A stretch of DNA of 64,000 nucleotides from NCBI GenBank assembly GCA_029961685.1, contig JARWKL010000009.1:24547237-24611236 (forward strand). Direction: 5' to 3'. Each line of letters starts with the position of its first letter. Position 1 is the first letter of the stretch. Position numbers and translations under genes: made by a program. Shown here one piece after another: positions 22,718 to 34,023 of this stretch. Under the pieces are notes generated by a model. It was not told the DNA's origin and made no database searches. It was given only the letters and a program-made list of their open reading frames with translations. This DNA comes from Aristolochia californica. Lineage: Eukaryota; Streptophyta; Magnoliopsida; Piperales; Aristolochiaceae.

Positions 22718-22960
22718 TGTTGATTTTCATGTTTCCATGGATCGCGTCTTCGGTAAAGAAGAGAAGGAAGAAAAGGGGAGAAGAATAGGGTTATGGACTT
22801 AGTCCAAACCCTTAAGCTATATTTATAGATGATAAAAGTATAATATTATAATTATACCCTTCACCCTAATAAGAGTGAAGAAGAGACAGAAAACATAAAC
22901 TAATTATATCATCACGGTGGCCCAAGTATAAGTACTAAATCAGGCACAGACTCTCAAAGG
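22718..22960 (-). repeat. partial small LTR
   Basis: Begins TGTTGATTTTCATG and contains CTATATTTATAGATGATA and a CACCCTAATAAGAGTGAAGAAG phrase repeated in the LTR at 23147-23448. The right edge is unclear. The transcription sense is inferred as minus because related LTRs have their primer site on the left. Confidence 0.4.
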
Positions 22961-23146
22961 ATAGAAATGGGTGAAAGAACATAAGTCAAAACCAACCTCG
23001 AATGATTTTGAAAAAATATTGTGATAATAAAAACTAAAGTAGGTAATGTTTGTCATTTACAAGACGACGATAAAAAACCTACAGGTACGAATAAAAAAGT
23101 TTTAATAAACTTAAAAACTCCAATATATATATAAAATGGACCAACT

Positions 23147-23448
23147 TGTTGAAACTTAGGATTCCATGATGTATAATCATAGTAGAAGAGGATTAAAAGG
23201 TGAGAAGAAGAAGAAGAGTTGTGGAGAAAAGGTTTTAGGAGGAGAAGAAGAGTGACAAATTTGGAGAAAAGAGGAAGAAAAATAGGGTAATGAGCTGAGT
23301 CGAAACCCTCTCTCTTAAGCTCTATTTATAAATGATAGAAGTACTAATATTATAATTATATTTTTCACCCTAGTAAGAGTGAAGAAGAGATAAAAAAACA
23401 TAAACTAATTATATCAATGGCACTGTAATTACATCATATCATCCAACA
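23147..23448 (-). repeat. solo-like LTR, same family as 40641-40967
   Basis: About 302 bases with TGTTGAAACTTAGGATTCC at the left and ATCATCCAACA at the right. The 40641 LTR starts TGTTGGATTTTGGATCC and ends CTTCCAACA, and both share a purine-rich block, a TATTTATA phrase and an ACACATAAAC-like/AATTATATCAT tail. No internal region is attached. Flanking five bases (CAACT and CAACA) agree at four positions, which would fit a target duplication. Confidence 0.5.
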
Positions 23449-24055
23449 CAACAAAAAAAATTGTTACGGTCCCGGATCTGACACAACGATTCGTAGGGAG
23501 GAAGAAGAGAAAGACGAAAATCAAGCTGAAGGGAAGCTTGAAAACCCTAGGTACTTTGAGGAGAACGAACACCCCTGAGCTCGTTGAGGAGAAGCCAAAA
23601 CCCTTGTTTACGCTAAATCAATGCTTACTTTTTCTCATTGCGCTTACCCCTTAAATAGGGTTCACCCTTACAAGGTTCAAGATAAAATATCACAAAATTC
23701 CCATGTGGCCTATTAATTTTTTAACTAAAATAAAATAAAGTAAATTAAATAAAAACAATTAATTAGACTCTAAATAACTTAATAATGTTATTGTGTGCAT
23801 AATATTACACCCCCCTGGGAGACAGAGCTTGTCCTCAAGCTCGAAGGTAGGGTCTGCTTGCCCTTGTCGACGCCTCCACCTGTTCCCAAGTAGCATCCGC
23901 GGTATCTATGTCTACCCTCTGGATGACAAAACTGGAGCATTCCACCAGAGAATCAATTTTTTTTTTTGTCGACACTGCCAGCATCACTTGCTGCAGCACA
24001 CCCCCATACGGTTAAGTACCATGACATCGAACGCAGGAACTACTTCCTCATACAA

Positions 24056-24325
24056 TGCCTTCACCACAGCAGAAATTGCAACAGGTGCACCTTTAGCCAT
24101 TACAGAAGGGTCCACACCAATAGTAGTAAAATTCCTAAATACATCAAGAATTGGTAATGCCTTCTGCTCTGCAACTGAGCTTCTCATAAAGAAGATTGCA
24201 CCAACACCATCACCTACTTGGCTCGAGTTACCAGTAGTGGTCGTGTCATCCTTCTTGAAAAAAGTCTTCCGCTTAGCCCGGTCGAATACAAATGCATTAT
24301 GAAGGCAACCCTCATCCACAGAAAA
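24056..24325 (-). pseudogene. captured fragment of 3-ketoacyl-CoA thiolase (KAT) gene
   Basis: Inside a 153-codon frame (23984-24445) about 90 residues align in register with plant peroxisomal 3-ketoacyl-CoA thiolase, which performs the last step of fatty-acid beta-oxidation. Seen here are FSVDEG, FFKKDDTTTTGNSSQVGDG, then ALPILDVFRNFTTIGVDPSV and GAPVAIS. The family has ISVDDG, FKKDGTTTAGNSSQVSDG, LPILGVFRTFAAVGVDP and GPAVAIP. The catalytic Cys and the later His/Cys motifs are absent, so it cannot be an enzyme. Similarity stops abruptly after VVKA, which looks like a capture junction. The segment runs without an intron; if host KAT genes have introns inside it, an mRNA intermediate is implied. 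The alignment is from memory of the family. Confidence 0.8.
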
Positions 24326-25399
24326 CACAACATTTTTCTCCACACAAATAACAACATTATGTCGACAGACATCCCCCACATAAATCACAGCATGGAATGC
24401 TTGCATCCTGCAAACCCGCATGTCAACATGGGCAACATAATTCAATCTAGTGTTGACCCCAACCCCTCTCTCTATGGCATTTATCTATTTAGGAAGAACG
24501 CAAAACAGAAATTGATCAGCACTACCAGTGTTTTCATTCTACACTGGTTTCTGGCTGTCCAGTAGCAATGTTTTTTGCACTGGCACAGCAGACATCGTTT
24601 GGTGGAAGAACCCATTACCCTCTTCAGTTGGCATATGTTGGGGCTGACTTGCTCGACTGAGAACAGCCACCCAACAGGCATCATTTTCAGTATTTGGAAG
24701 TAGTGCTTGTTCAACAACTGGAGCACCCAAGTTTGTAGTATCACTTGTTGAATTGTCAGTGGAGTGGAATGAAGGCATTACAACAGTTGTTGCCTAGTTC
24801 ATCCCAGGATGTGTATCTATAATGCTCCAACTCCTCTGTTCCCGGTATAACTCCCTTGTTCAGGCTTTCAACCGCAGAACCCATTGTGTCACAGAATGTA
24901 GGACTGAATTGGGTTGTCTCTTCCAGCTTTGTCTAGTCCCTACGTCCTTGTAGGAGTTTGTCGTTCATGTTAGTAAATATTTGGTTGGCCTCCCCTACAC
25001 ATCCCAACTTCTCCATCTCCCTATACAGTGGCAGCCAATGACCTGGTTGTAATCCGTGTAACTTTCCAGCAAGTATAACAGTCTCAAGAGCTTCACGAAT
25101 GGCACATGCAGTAAGAACATTAATTACCTTTGTTGTTGTCCCTTTTCGGCTAGAATTAGCTACATCCTATAGAGGAGTATCTGTTGTGCCAAAAGCAACA
25201 GATAATTGTGTTTCATAAGTCACTGCTACTACTCTCAAAACTGTCAGCACTATTTTTAGCAGTGCCACCGTTGTCAGCAGTGGTTTTTGCAGTGCCACAG
25301 CAACAACACAAAAAAATTTGTTGAAGAAGTCATGTGGTACAAAACCAGCAACTTCCTCCTGTCTTCTCTCTCGAATCCTTCCATCTAAGTCAGAAGCTC

Positions 25400-25585
25400 C
25401 AACATTTGCATCTTGTAGGAGTCCTTTACATACAACATCTATCAAAGTTGAATATGTAGCAACAGAGGGAAGAACATTAATTTTCTCTCATGAATCAAAC
25501 AGCCTAAATGCTTGCACCAGACATCCCTCATGGCACAAACCATTAATCACTGCATTATAAGTAACTATATTGGAATGGACACCCC
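25400..25585 (-). pseudogene. captured fragment of P-class PPR gene
   Basis: The 3' part of a 101-codon frame (25488-25793) reads as pentatricopeptide repeats: NIVTYNAVINGLCHEGCL followed by VQAFRLFDS, then a stop. In the same frame after the stop come VATYSTLID and VCKGLLQDA. These are consecutive 35-residue PPR helices of the RNA-binding P class. They closely resemble the region of Arabidopsis At5g57250-type proteins containing GLCQQGCLVEALRLFDS, as I remember it. The in-frame stop and truncation on both sides show a non-functional fragment. It is unrelated to the DYW-class PPR gene at 44902. Confidence 0.75.
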
Positions 25586-26402
25586 TGAGCTCGACAAGCT
25601 CATGAGCAAGTTGAACTCTCCCTTGCCTGGTAAGTGCATACAAGATTGTTGTCAGGGCACTTAAACTTCCCTCACCCCTTGACTCCCTTTTGTTTTCACT
25701 TGGAATATTTTCCAAAACTGAAGCACTTATATGTTGTCCATTCGCCCAGAATTTAATTTTTTTCCTCTCAACAGTCAAAAAAATCATTCCCACAACATGA
25801 CATTCAAATGATGGCCAAGAGAACCTTCATCATTGAGAGTCTTCCTATTTGCCAACAAATTCTCAAAATCAGTTGGTAATTGCAGTTGTGGTACCTCGCT
25901 CTGCACTGCCACAATAGCAGCAAATTGAAAGGCCGTTAGACTGTTTAATCAAACAGTCTGACCATTATTTCCCACTTTGGCTAACCTCTCATTTCCAGAA
26001 TTCATACCTAGTTGAATAATTGACAAGAACAATGGTCGAACAACATACATGGGATCCAGAAAATTAAACAGAAAGTTTTGAGATTGACTGGTACAACTAG
26101 AAAAATGACCATGAACAGACACATTGTTGCTGTGTACATCCACAACAATATAATTCGTCCCATAAAAAAGGATATAATTCATCCACAAGACCATTCCCGA
26201 CACACCCAAAAAAATATTTATCTCTAGTTTTTCCCATGTTGGCTACCTTCTCATATTCAGAACTCCAACCGAATTAAAAATTTTCTACAAACATGGCCCG
26301 AGCAGCATACATGGGACCCAAAAAATTAAGGCCAACGTTCCCAAATTGATAAGGAACAAACTCACTACTTCTGTTTTCAGCAATAGAAAAATAAAACCTC
26401 AA

Positions 26403-27045
26403 TCATAGAATAGTATGTAAAAAATAGAGGGATTTGAGAAAAGAGAAGACGAAATTTGGAGAAATTCGTCTCAAAAGTTTATCCCAAATTTTTTCGAAGT
26501 TTGTTTTCCACTGTGCTGCCAAGACCGAGAGTGAGATTGATAGTGAGAAATGTCGTCCTGAAGCCAAAGCCCACCGGAATTTTGTCCGACGGAGCCTCCT
26601 TGTTTTCCGGTGGCGAACAACAGCCCTTTGGGGCTTCACCACTTGGAGATTTTTCGAGCTAAAGGTCTCTCGAATTTTTTTCGTCTCCTGTTCTAGGAGA
26701 CGTGTTGCTTCCCATGAGAAGGGGGTTGATGCTGAATCCAAATCAGATTTTTTCGACCAGAGTTGTGTTGAATACCCCTCTGATTTAGGAATTTCTGAGT
26801 CCCCGCCATCTGATTTCAGAATTTTTGAGTCCGTTTTCGGATTTGTGTCCCCAATTTCGGATGTCCAGGCACTGGACTGCACCACTAGAAAGACTTTGAA
26901 TTTTGTTGGCCCTTGGCTTTGCTTCCAGTCTGAGACAGCGTTTACTGCCTTTCATTATGTGAATTTTTCGTGCTCAGAAGTTTTAGGTCGTATGACATGT
27001 CTCTCAATTGCAAATTATTCCTCCGACATTTTAATGGAAGATTGA
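26403..27045. other. segment open on both strands inside the LTR element
   Basis: A plus-strand frame of 203 codons (26434-27045) overlaps a minus-strand frame of 160 codons (26403-26885). Neither product matches a family I know. The GC content is higher than the surrounding element, so this may be a further captured host exon or leader. The gag start would be expected here on the minus strand, but only about 110 bases next to the primer site resemble a gag leader. Confidence 0.35.
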
Positions 27046-27517
27046 TGCATCTCCTGTTGCATCTCACATACTAGGGCACGCACATCTCGATACATCTTGC
27101 CTGTTATAGTACTCAAATCTGGAGTATGGCGAGTATTCCCTCTTGGCTTGAAGAATCCATCATTGTGTTCTCACTCTGATACCAATAGTTACAGTCCTGA
27201 ATCTGACATAACGATTTGTAAGGAGGAAGAAGAGAAACGAAAATCAAGCCAAAGAGAAACTTGAATACCCTAAGTTCTTTGAAGAGAATGCATACCTCGT
27301 TGAGAAGAACTCAAAATCCTTGTTTACGCTAAATCAATACTTACTTTTTCTCATTATTCTTACCCCTTAAATAGGGTTCACCCTTTACAAGGTTCAAGAT
27401 AAAATATTACAAAAATACCCTTGTGGCCTATTAATTCTTTAGCTGAAATAAAATAAAGTAAATTAAAAAAAATAATTAGACTCTAAATAACTTAATAATG
27501 TTATTGCGTACATAACA

Positions 27518-28739
27518 AAAAAGCGAAAAAAAAAGTTGACAAAAAATAAAACACGATAAGAAAAAGGCTGTCAAATAATAAGAAGGTAATGGATAAGCCA
27601 AAGGAAGACAAGGTGTAGAAATCAAGGTCATCATGTGCTTTTTTTTTTTAAGTACTTCAATTTTTTCTTTATATGAACTAACGCTAACAACAATCAACAA
27701 ATAAAAAACCCCAAGGCAAACAACCTAAGAGTTCTTCAATAACAATATCCCAACACGAATAAACCAATACCCAAATAAAACGTACCAAATATGTAATTAT
27801 ATAACAACAGATTAGCAGTGGATAATAAAAGTTATTAAAATAATAAGAACACATAAATTAATATACAGCGAATCCATCCTTAAATAAGGGACCTATGCAC
27901 GAGTAACATGATTGAAAAGGCAGGGGATTGATTCCCTATTCCCATTGTACAAGGAGGGAAGTCCATCTCTGCGTCGAGGGTGGGCTTGTTTCCCACTCTC
28001 TGTTTGCCCTTTTGCCGGTGGAGCGGTGGGAGGGAGTGAGACGGGGACGGCCATTGCCTTCCCGGACTGGGCTGACATGAGTAGACATGTAAGCTGCCAC
28101 AGAAAAGTTTTACCCGTGACTTACGACTAACTGACAACAGGGTAAATGAGGACATAGGAAGACACCTGGAGGAATCAGAAAAACGAGACGTTGGAGACGA
28201 CGCAACAAGTGAGCCTGCCTCAGTTGCCCTGCATCAGCTGCGATTTGGTAGGTTATGCCCATTTTCTATCAGTATTTCGTAAAATTATCGTCGTCTGCTC
28301 TGTCTCTTCGTTTCACCGGAATCCGGATGACTGAATGAACAAATAATGTGCCAGGCTCCTTGTACCATCCAATTGGGGCAGTGGGATAGGTTCGGACTTG
28401 AGGCAGCCGCCACAAAAGAAAAACACTCCTCCGGTAGTCTGAGTGACGCCTACATCGACAGCAACCCTAATTCACCTCCCACCATCATCGCGGCGCCCAC
28501 AAACTACATACTACATTGCATGCCCAAATCTAGAAAATAAAATTACACTTCAACGAAGACGAGGAATTTTAAGGATTCTATTCTCTGGCATTTGAAGAAC
28601 AGATAAAACTGATACTGAGTGGAACAAGAGAACCAGTCTTTCAGAGTAGTACAGAGGATTTCTCGCCGAAGTAAAGCAACTCTCTCCCTTATCGTTTAAG
28701 TGGCTTCCCCCGATCCCAAATATCAATGTTCTTCCTCAT
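27518..28739. other. intergenic, DUF1639 3' flank
   Basis: AT-rich to about 27880, then GC-balanced and non-repetitive. The part near 28550-28739 probably includes the DUF1639 3' UTR. Frames of 60-91 codons in 27880-28540 on both strands have no recognised product; an unidentified exon cannot be excluded. Confidence 0.4.
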
Positions 28740-29723
28740 CTAATCCGAATCGCTTTCAATACTCCCCATCGCCTTCAATCCTCTCGGTCTCTGCCAAAGA
28801 AAAATACAGGATTTATAAATCAAATAAACTGGGTTTTTAATGCAAATACAAAGGGCATCGAAGGAATTTACTGTAAGAAGAAAGCGAAGAAGCTTAATTT
28901 GGCATAAAAAAACATTTCCATACCTTCTTAGAGCTCTTCTTTTCCCTAACTTCATATCTCTCGTGAGAAAGGTCAGAAAGCCACGCACCTGGGCTAACCA
29001 ACTGTATGTCCAGAATGAAAATACATGAGGAAGAAGGACATCAAAAGCAAAAAGAATAAGGAAAGCATTTCAATAAAAAAGAAATCTAAATTTCTCGAAA
29101 TCCAATGTTCACCAGTAAGCTTTTCTGGATATATTTAGCTCTCTTTTTTGGTCTTTGAGGTAATTTACACCCTTTCATGGCCATGAAATCTTCCTCTTTC
29201 TCTTTGCTCGACAAGCAAATATAAAACCTTGGCCAAACAAACCCCCTTTCGGCCAGCCCAACACCGTCCGGGAACAATTTTCCACCACCGTCCTCAAACA
29301 TCGACCCTCTCGTTGTATAGTATCGGTCTTCCTTATCCGGAGACGAAGAATGAGATTTTCGATTCTCGATTCGTGCGGCTGAATCTGAAATCCTGTCAGA
29401 ACAAACAGGAAATCGGTATCTCATCTTCTAGTTTAATAAAAATTAAAAAATCCGAAGACATAATTGAATCTCTACATGTACAAGTTCACAATATTCTGAG
29501 ATGAGGTTCTTACTGACCTGTTAAGGCGCTTTGGATGAAGAACTGGAGCGTCTGTTTCTGCCCTAACAACACGATTATTCGATCTTGTACGAGATGAACC
29601 ATCCGATTTCTCCAAAGCTTCCTCTTTTTTCACTTTGAAACATCGATGCCGTTTTCGATTCCCCCATTGCAAGAACAAATCCGTCTCTGGAATTCTTTGA
29701 TTATCGTTTCCTTCTTTTTCCAT
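28740..29723 (-). CDS. DUF1639 family protein, four exons
   Basis: The gene was assembled from splice signals on the minus strand: exon 1 29518-29723, exon 2 29113-29392, exon 3 28924-29001 and exon 4 28740-28790 (TAG at 28740-28742). Every intron is GT...AG and phases match; the exons sum to 615 bases, giving 204 residues. DUF1639 is a plant-specific family of unknown biochemical function. Exon 1 has the N-terminal signature PETDLFLQWGNRKRHRC. Exon 2 ends with the family core KEKEEDFMAMKGCKLPQRPK and then KKRAK, a likely nuclear localisation signal. Exon 3 adds PGAWLSDL and RYEVREKK, and exon 4 ends RPRGLKAM plus an acidic tail. Start choice: the Met at 29723 gives the family's usual MEKE-like start; an in-frame Met at 29750 lies upstream. 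There are no stops or frameshifts, so it looks functional. Length fits small family members. Confidence 0.88.
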
Positions 29724-29968
29724 CACTGAGGAATATATGAATAAGTTCAAAATCCACTTTTACTCTTGTCCAACAGCCGAATACAGACAGCATATAAGAA
29801 TCGTCAAGTGAAGGATTTTTCCGTCCCTGAAAATCTCGTGTAGCAGACAAATCCGATTCAGATTAACGAACCCCACCCTAATCTTAAGTTTCCCTGCTAT
29901 TCAACGAATCCACCAACATAAGAACAACATTTCATTCAGAAGAAAAACAAAGAAAAAAGACAAAAGAC

Positions 29969-30000
<32 letters not shown>

Positions 30001-30480
30001 GAAAGAGAGGAAGATAAATCAGATACATTGTAAGAAGAAGGAAGACGTTGGGAGCAGGCGAAATGAGAAGATTTCAATCTCCACAGAAAACAATCGAGAA
30101 CAACTACCTCCAATCTTCGAAAAAATCTTTGAAGTCACAAGATCTCCCAGCCTGGTTCTCCTTTCTCTGAACAGATTCCCTCTGATGTTCTGGTTGCACC
30201 TTTATCCTCTCTCATCTCCGTCGGATTAACACCCACTGCCGCCTTTGTACATCGCCGTGCTTACAAATGGAAGAATTAGAACGTCGTATCAAAAATAAAA
30301 AATTTAGAAAAAAGAAGAAGAAGAAGAAGGATTAGAACCGTCGATATGAAGCGGCAGCCACGGCCAGATTTAAATCCCTCAGTAGAGCACGAGAACCCTG
30401 GTCCGGCTAGCCAGAGTCAAGAACCTGGCCAATCTGACCGCGTAGAAGCTGTTGTTCTCCTTTGTCATGGGCGTACGCAA
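29724..30480 (-). promoter_or_regulatory. 5' region of DUF1639 gene with GA microsatellite
   Basis: Non-repetitive DNA upstream of the start codon holds a (GA)n tract at about 29969-30010 (CT on the coding strand) and a short GAA run near 30313-30330. CT-rich leaders are common in plant promoters. A leader intron is possible. No clear TATA box was chosen. Confidence 0.4.
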
Positions 30481-31576
30481 AGGGCATATTAATATCCAAT
30501 ATGTATCAAATTTATCAAGAGTGGTGCACAACATTGAAGTATGGTCCAATTATAAAATCAACTCTTCTAGCGATAGGGAACATATGACGAGTAGGGGATG
30601 CTCTACTAACTTTCTAAGACCTTGAAAGATGCTACAAACTTAGGTCTTATGGGTCTTCGATATGTAACAAAATCATTTTATTAAGTTTGGAGCGAGCATA
30701 GCAAAGGAGGAGAGACCTCAATTGAAATTTATTCTTCCCCTTAGAGCATCAAAAGTCCAATTTCATCCAATCACTGAAAAGGTTGAATAAGACATATCTC
30801 CCAACGTGAAAGGGTCTTATTCGACTTTATAGATAGTGCCTAGATGTAACAAAACCAAATGTTCGTGAAAAGATTTTACCAAGTGAAATTGCAGTGTCAA
30901 CTTCAAAATAAAGATTGACAAGGGAAACAAGATTTTTTTTTCATATAAATTGTTAGCTTTAAATAAAATAGGGAATTATCCAAAAAAAGTTGATTAGATG
31001 TACGTCATAATTCCATATACGGTCTTATAAGTAAAATCTAACACATAATTATGATAAAACTGTTAGTAGATCTTATAAGGAAATTAAAAGTATCGATGTT
31101 AAATTTTAGGGTTCCGTGAAGATGAACTTTATATAAGAGAACTCAAGAGGTAGAAGAAAAGAGAAAAACCCATGAAGAGAGAAGAGAAGTGGTTGGATGT
31201 AGGGAAGAAGAAAAGAGGAGAAAATTGTCTGAGACAAAGTGAGAGATGAAGACACAATCAACAGGCACTTCTCCTAATGTCAAATTTCTATAAATGTACA
31301 TTTACAAAAGAGAAAAGTACCCTTAATACAATAACTTACAGTGAGGGTAAAACAATAAGTAAAGAATAACACAACCAAACATGTTGGAGGATGTTGTACT
31401 CAAAATCCTTACTTCATCTTATTTTGATAATAATAGATTAAAACATACTGTATTTGGAAAATGTTTTGACAAATTCTTAAAACAATCTCAAGCTTCTATA
31501 ATAGAAGTGTTCAAAAGAAATTTTATAATGTTCTAATAGTCTAAGTACAAAAAGCTTAATAAAAGCTCTTAACGAA
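30481..31576. other. intergenic with possible solo LTR
   Basis: No gene is seen. A segment at 31097-31381 begins TGTTAAATTTTAGGG, carries TTTATATAAGAG and a purine-rich stretch, and ends AACCAAACA, so it could be a 285-bp solo LTR; no second copy or target duplication supports it. Confidence 0.35.
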
Positions 31577-31880
31577 TGTTAAATTCTAGGGTTTAATCCA
31601 TAGGTAACTTAGTTTGAGAAGAAGAAGAAGGTAGGAGAAGAAGGAAGAAGAGAAGGAGAAGAGAAAGGTGTTGTGTCAAGAACACGAATTGGAGAAGAGA
31701 GAATTAGGGTTTAGAAGAGAGCTCGTTATGAGCCTCCTCCCCCTCTCTATGTTATTTATATATGTGGGCACGAATGCCTTAGTACATATGGAAAACAAAA
31801 AAATCTCAAACTTCTAACTAATTATAGTTTATACCACACACTCTCTTAATTACATGATATACCACTTGAGTTTTTCAACA
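31577..31880 (-). repeat. 3' LTR of Tork-like Copia element
   Basis: TGTTAAATTCTAGGG on the left and TTTTTCAACA on the right bound 304 bases. Directly right of it, read on the minus strand, is the polypurine tract CTTGAGGGGGAG. The LTR shares ATATATGTGGGCACGAATGCC with the reverse complement of the LTR at 43784, so both belong to one Tork-like family. Confidence 0.7.
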
Positions 31881-33060
31881 CTCCCCCTCAAGCTGGTGAA
31901 AAAAATCAAATATTCCTAACTTGAAGCATGTATCTATGTGTAACTTTGTAACAATGGTTTTTGTTAAGATGTTTGCCAATTGATTTTTTGAACTTATATA
32001 CTACATAGATATTATCCCAGCTTAGAGTTTTTCCCGAATGAAATAATATTCTATCTCAATATGCTTGGTTCTTTTATAAAATATTAGATTAGTTGCAATA
32101 TGGATCGCAGCCTAATTGTCCTAATGAAGTTGCATGGGCTTGTTTATCTGGAACCCGAGCTCAGTCATAAATGATCTTAGCCATAACAACTCCCTCACTG
32201 CAAGTGTCATAGCCCAGTATTCAGCCTCATCACTCAAGCCACCACATTTTGTTTCTTACTCCTCCAAGTGACTAGAGTACCCCCAACAGTCATGCAGTAA
32301 CTAGAGGTGGATTTCCAATAAGTACCAAACAATTCTTTCCAATGCTTCCGATGCGATTGTTGTAGTTGAAGCATATACTAACTGATAACATTGACCAAAT
32401 AGGGTATATCTGGTCTCATGACTATGAGATAGATTATTTTCCCAACTAACTGTTGAAACTGACCAACATGAACATCACTTCTAGTTCTACCACACAACTT
32501 AACATTAGGTTCCATAGGTGTATCAGATGGCTTACATTCAAGCATCCCGGTTTCCTTTAACAGATCAAGTACATACTTCCTTTGTGATAGGAATATACAA
32601 TGTCTAGACTGAAGAACTTTAATCCCTAGGAAGTACTTGAGAAGCCCGATCAAGGTTGGAACTCCTTACTTGGGTCTCGCTTAACCTGTTGAATACCACT
32701 AACATTACTGCCTGTAATAACAATGCCAACATTACTGCCTATAATAACAATGCCATCCACATATACAACCATAAGAATGTTTCCCTTATGGGTGTTTTTG
32801 GTAAATACTGAATGATCACTTTCACACCTCTTGAACCCAAGCTTTGTAACCACAATGGTAATTTTATCAAACCAAGCCCGAGGAGACTGCTTCACCTCAT
32901 CGATTGCCTTATTCAATAGACATGGTAATTTTATCAAACCAAGCCCGAGGAGACTGCTTCACCTCATCGATTGCCTTATTCAATAGACATACTTTCTCCC
33001 CCTTAGCCTCATAACCAGGTGGTTGGCTCATGTAAACTTCTTTAGAGAGAGTACCAACAT
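31881..33060 (-). pseudogene. decayed Copia reverse transcriptase/RNase H
   Basis: Minus-strand frames give the Copia RNase H end (31900-32370, broken) and reverse transcriptase pieces at 32378-32653 (FLGIKVLQS, then YVLDLLKETGMLECKPSDTP) and 32650-32937 (PRAWFDKI, LGFKRCESDHSVF, VVYVDGIVI). The catalytic Y-V-D-D is changed to Y-V-D-G. Two internal tandem duplications (67 bp at 32856-32989 and 27 bp near 32700-32755) further disrupt it. Gag, protease and integrase are absent because the element is cut at about 33060 by a SIRE-like LTR. Confidence 0.75.
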
Positions 33061-34023
33061 GGTAAGGAATGAATTGAGCTTGATGAAGCTATGATGCTTA
33101 GGAATTTTGAGAGATGTGGGAAGGATTTTGAAAACTGTAGTGTTTCTCTCTCTAATAAGAAAAATAAAGATTTCAAGTTGAACACTTTCTTTGAATGCTT
33201 TGATATATCAATATATGCTCAACAACTTGTTCCAAACAAGTTTGGACCCTATTTATAATTTTCCAAGACAAACTAGACATTTTTGCCTATTACCAAAAAG
33301 TTGCAAACCATTGATTGGTAAATGAAAAGGTATGATCAATCAATCAATTGTGTGTAACTGCTATATTTTTATGATCCATTAAGCTGATTGATCAATCACA
33401 TAATCGATCAATGCAATTTCAAGCCTTCAAAAAAAAGTTGATCGATCAATCCCAATTGATTGAACATGCGGTAAAGCTTTGGCTATGCAAAACTAAGTAT
33501 GATCAATCAAAATAAAAGGACTGATTGATCATGTTTTATGTTCCTCAAAAGCATGGTCCTCTCTAATTGATCAATAATGTAGGTATGATCTTTCATGTTT
33601 TATATTTTTCAATGCTTCCACTAGGTATGATCAATCAATCCAGAGGGATGATTGATCATTCTTTATATCTCATTTTGGCACAACTTGGGGTGATGGATCA
33701 ATCCTACTTGGTTGAACGTTCATGCTTTATACTGTTTGCCAGTTTGCTCTCTAGATGATTGATCATTACCAGTAATATGATCAATGATGCCAATTGCCAG
33801 TTTTCTGAAATGACTTCTAAGAATGATAAAAATTGTCATAATGTGTTCTAGCACGTTTTAACCATTACAATGCATCGGCTAAACATGAATTTGAAAAAAA
33901 TTATTCCCTAAAGCTCCATACCATAAATGTGCTTAAAAATTGAAGTTTGGTTGGCTACCTATTATATGCTAGAGTTCTTGAAATGTTATATTTAACTTCT
34001 ACTTTAGTCTTCTGTTGACAATG
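33061..34023 (-). repeat. SIRE-like LTR, minus orientation, with GATC array
   Basis: Contains a GATCAATC/GATTGATC array (33310-33790) with phrases equivalent to the plus-strand arrays but reversed, and a CCTATTTATAATTTTCC phrase that mirrors CTTATAAATA at 34990. Its outer end abuts the plus-oriented LTR at 34024, forming a head-to-head pair. Confidence 0.55.

Larger units (their letters stand above)
23462..27517 (-). mobile_element. non-autonomous LTR element carrying host gene fragments
   Basis: Two similar LTRs (23462-23804, 343 bp, and 27186-27517, 332 bp) enclose about 3.4 kb. On the minus strand a primer site with TGGTATCAGAGTG lies just inside the 5' LTR (27168-27185) and a polypurine tract (TCCCAGGGGGGTG, 23807-23820) lies just before the 3' LTR. 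Next to the tract, a trace of the gypsy pol C-terminus is readable (ATWEQ, then L-E-D-K-L). Flanking bases are A-rich (AAAAT and AAAAA), so the target duplication is uncertain. Between the ends no reverse transcriptase or integrase is readable; instead there are thiolase-like (24056-24325) and PPR-like (25400-25585) pieces, both in the element's sense orientation. It must have depended on enzymes from a related gypsy element. Confidence 0.8.

Noticed and set aside
22178..22730. 158- and 112-codon frames on the minus strand
   Set aside because: Low-complexity Leu/Ser/Pro runs from a CT-rich tract within a repeat; no domain is visible.
25488..25793. Functional small PPR gene
   Set aside because: Only two helices, an in-frame stop and truncation at both sides, all enclosed in an LTR element.
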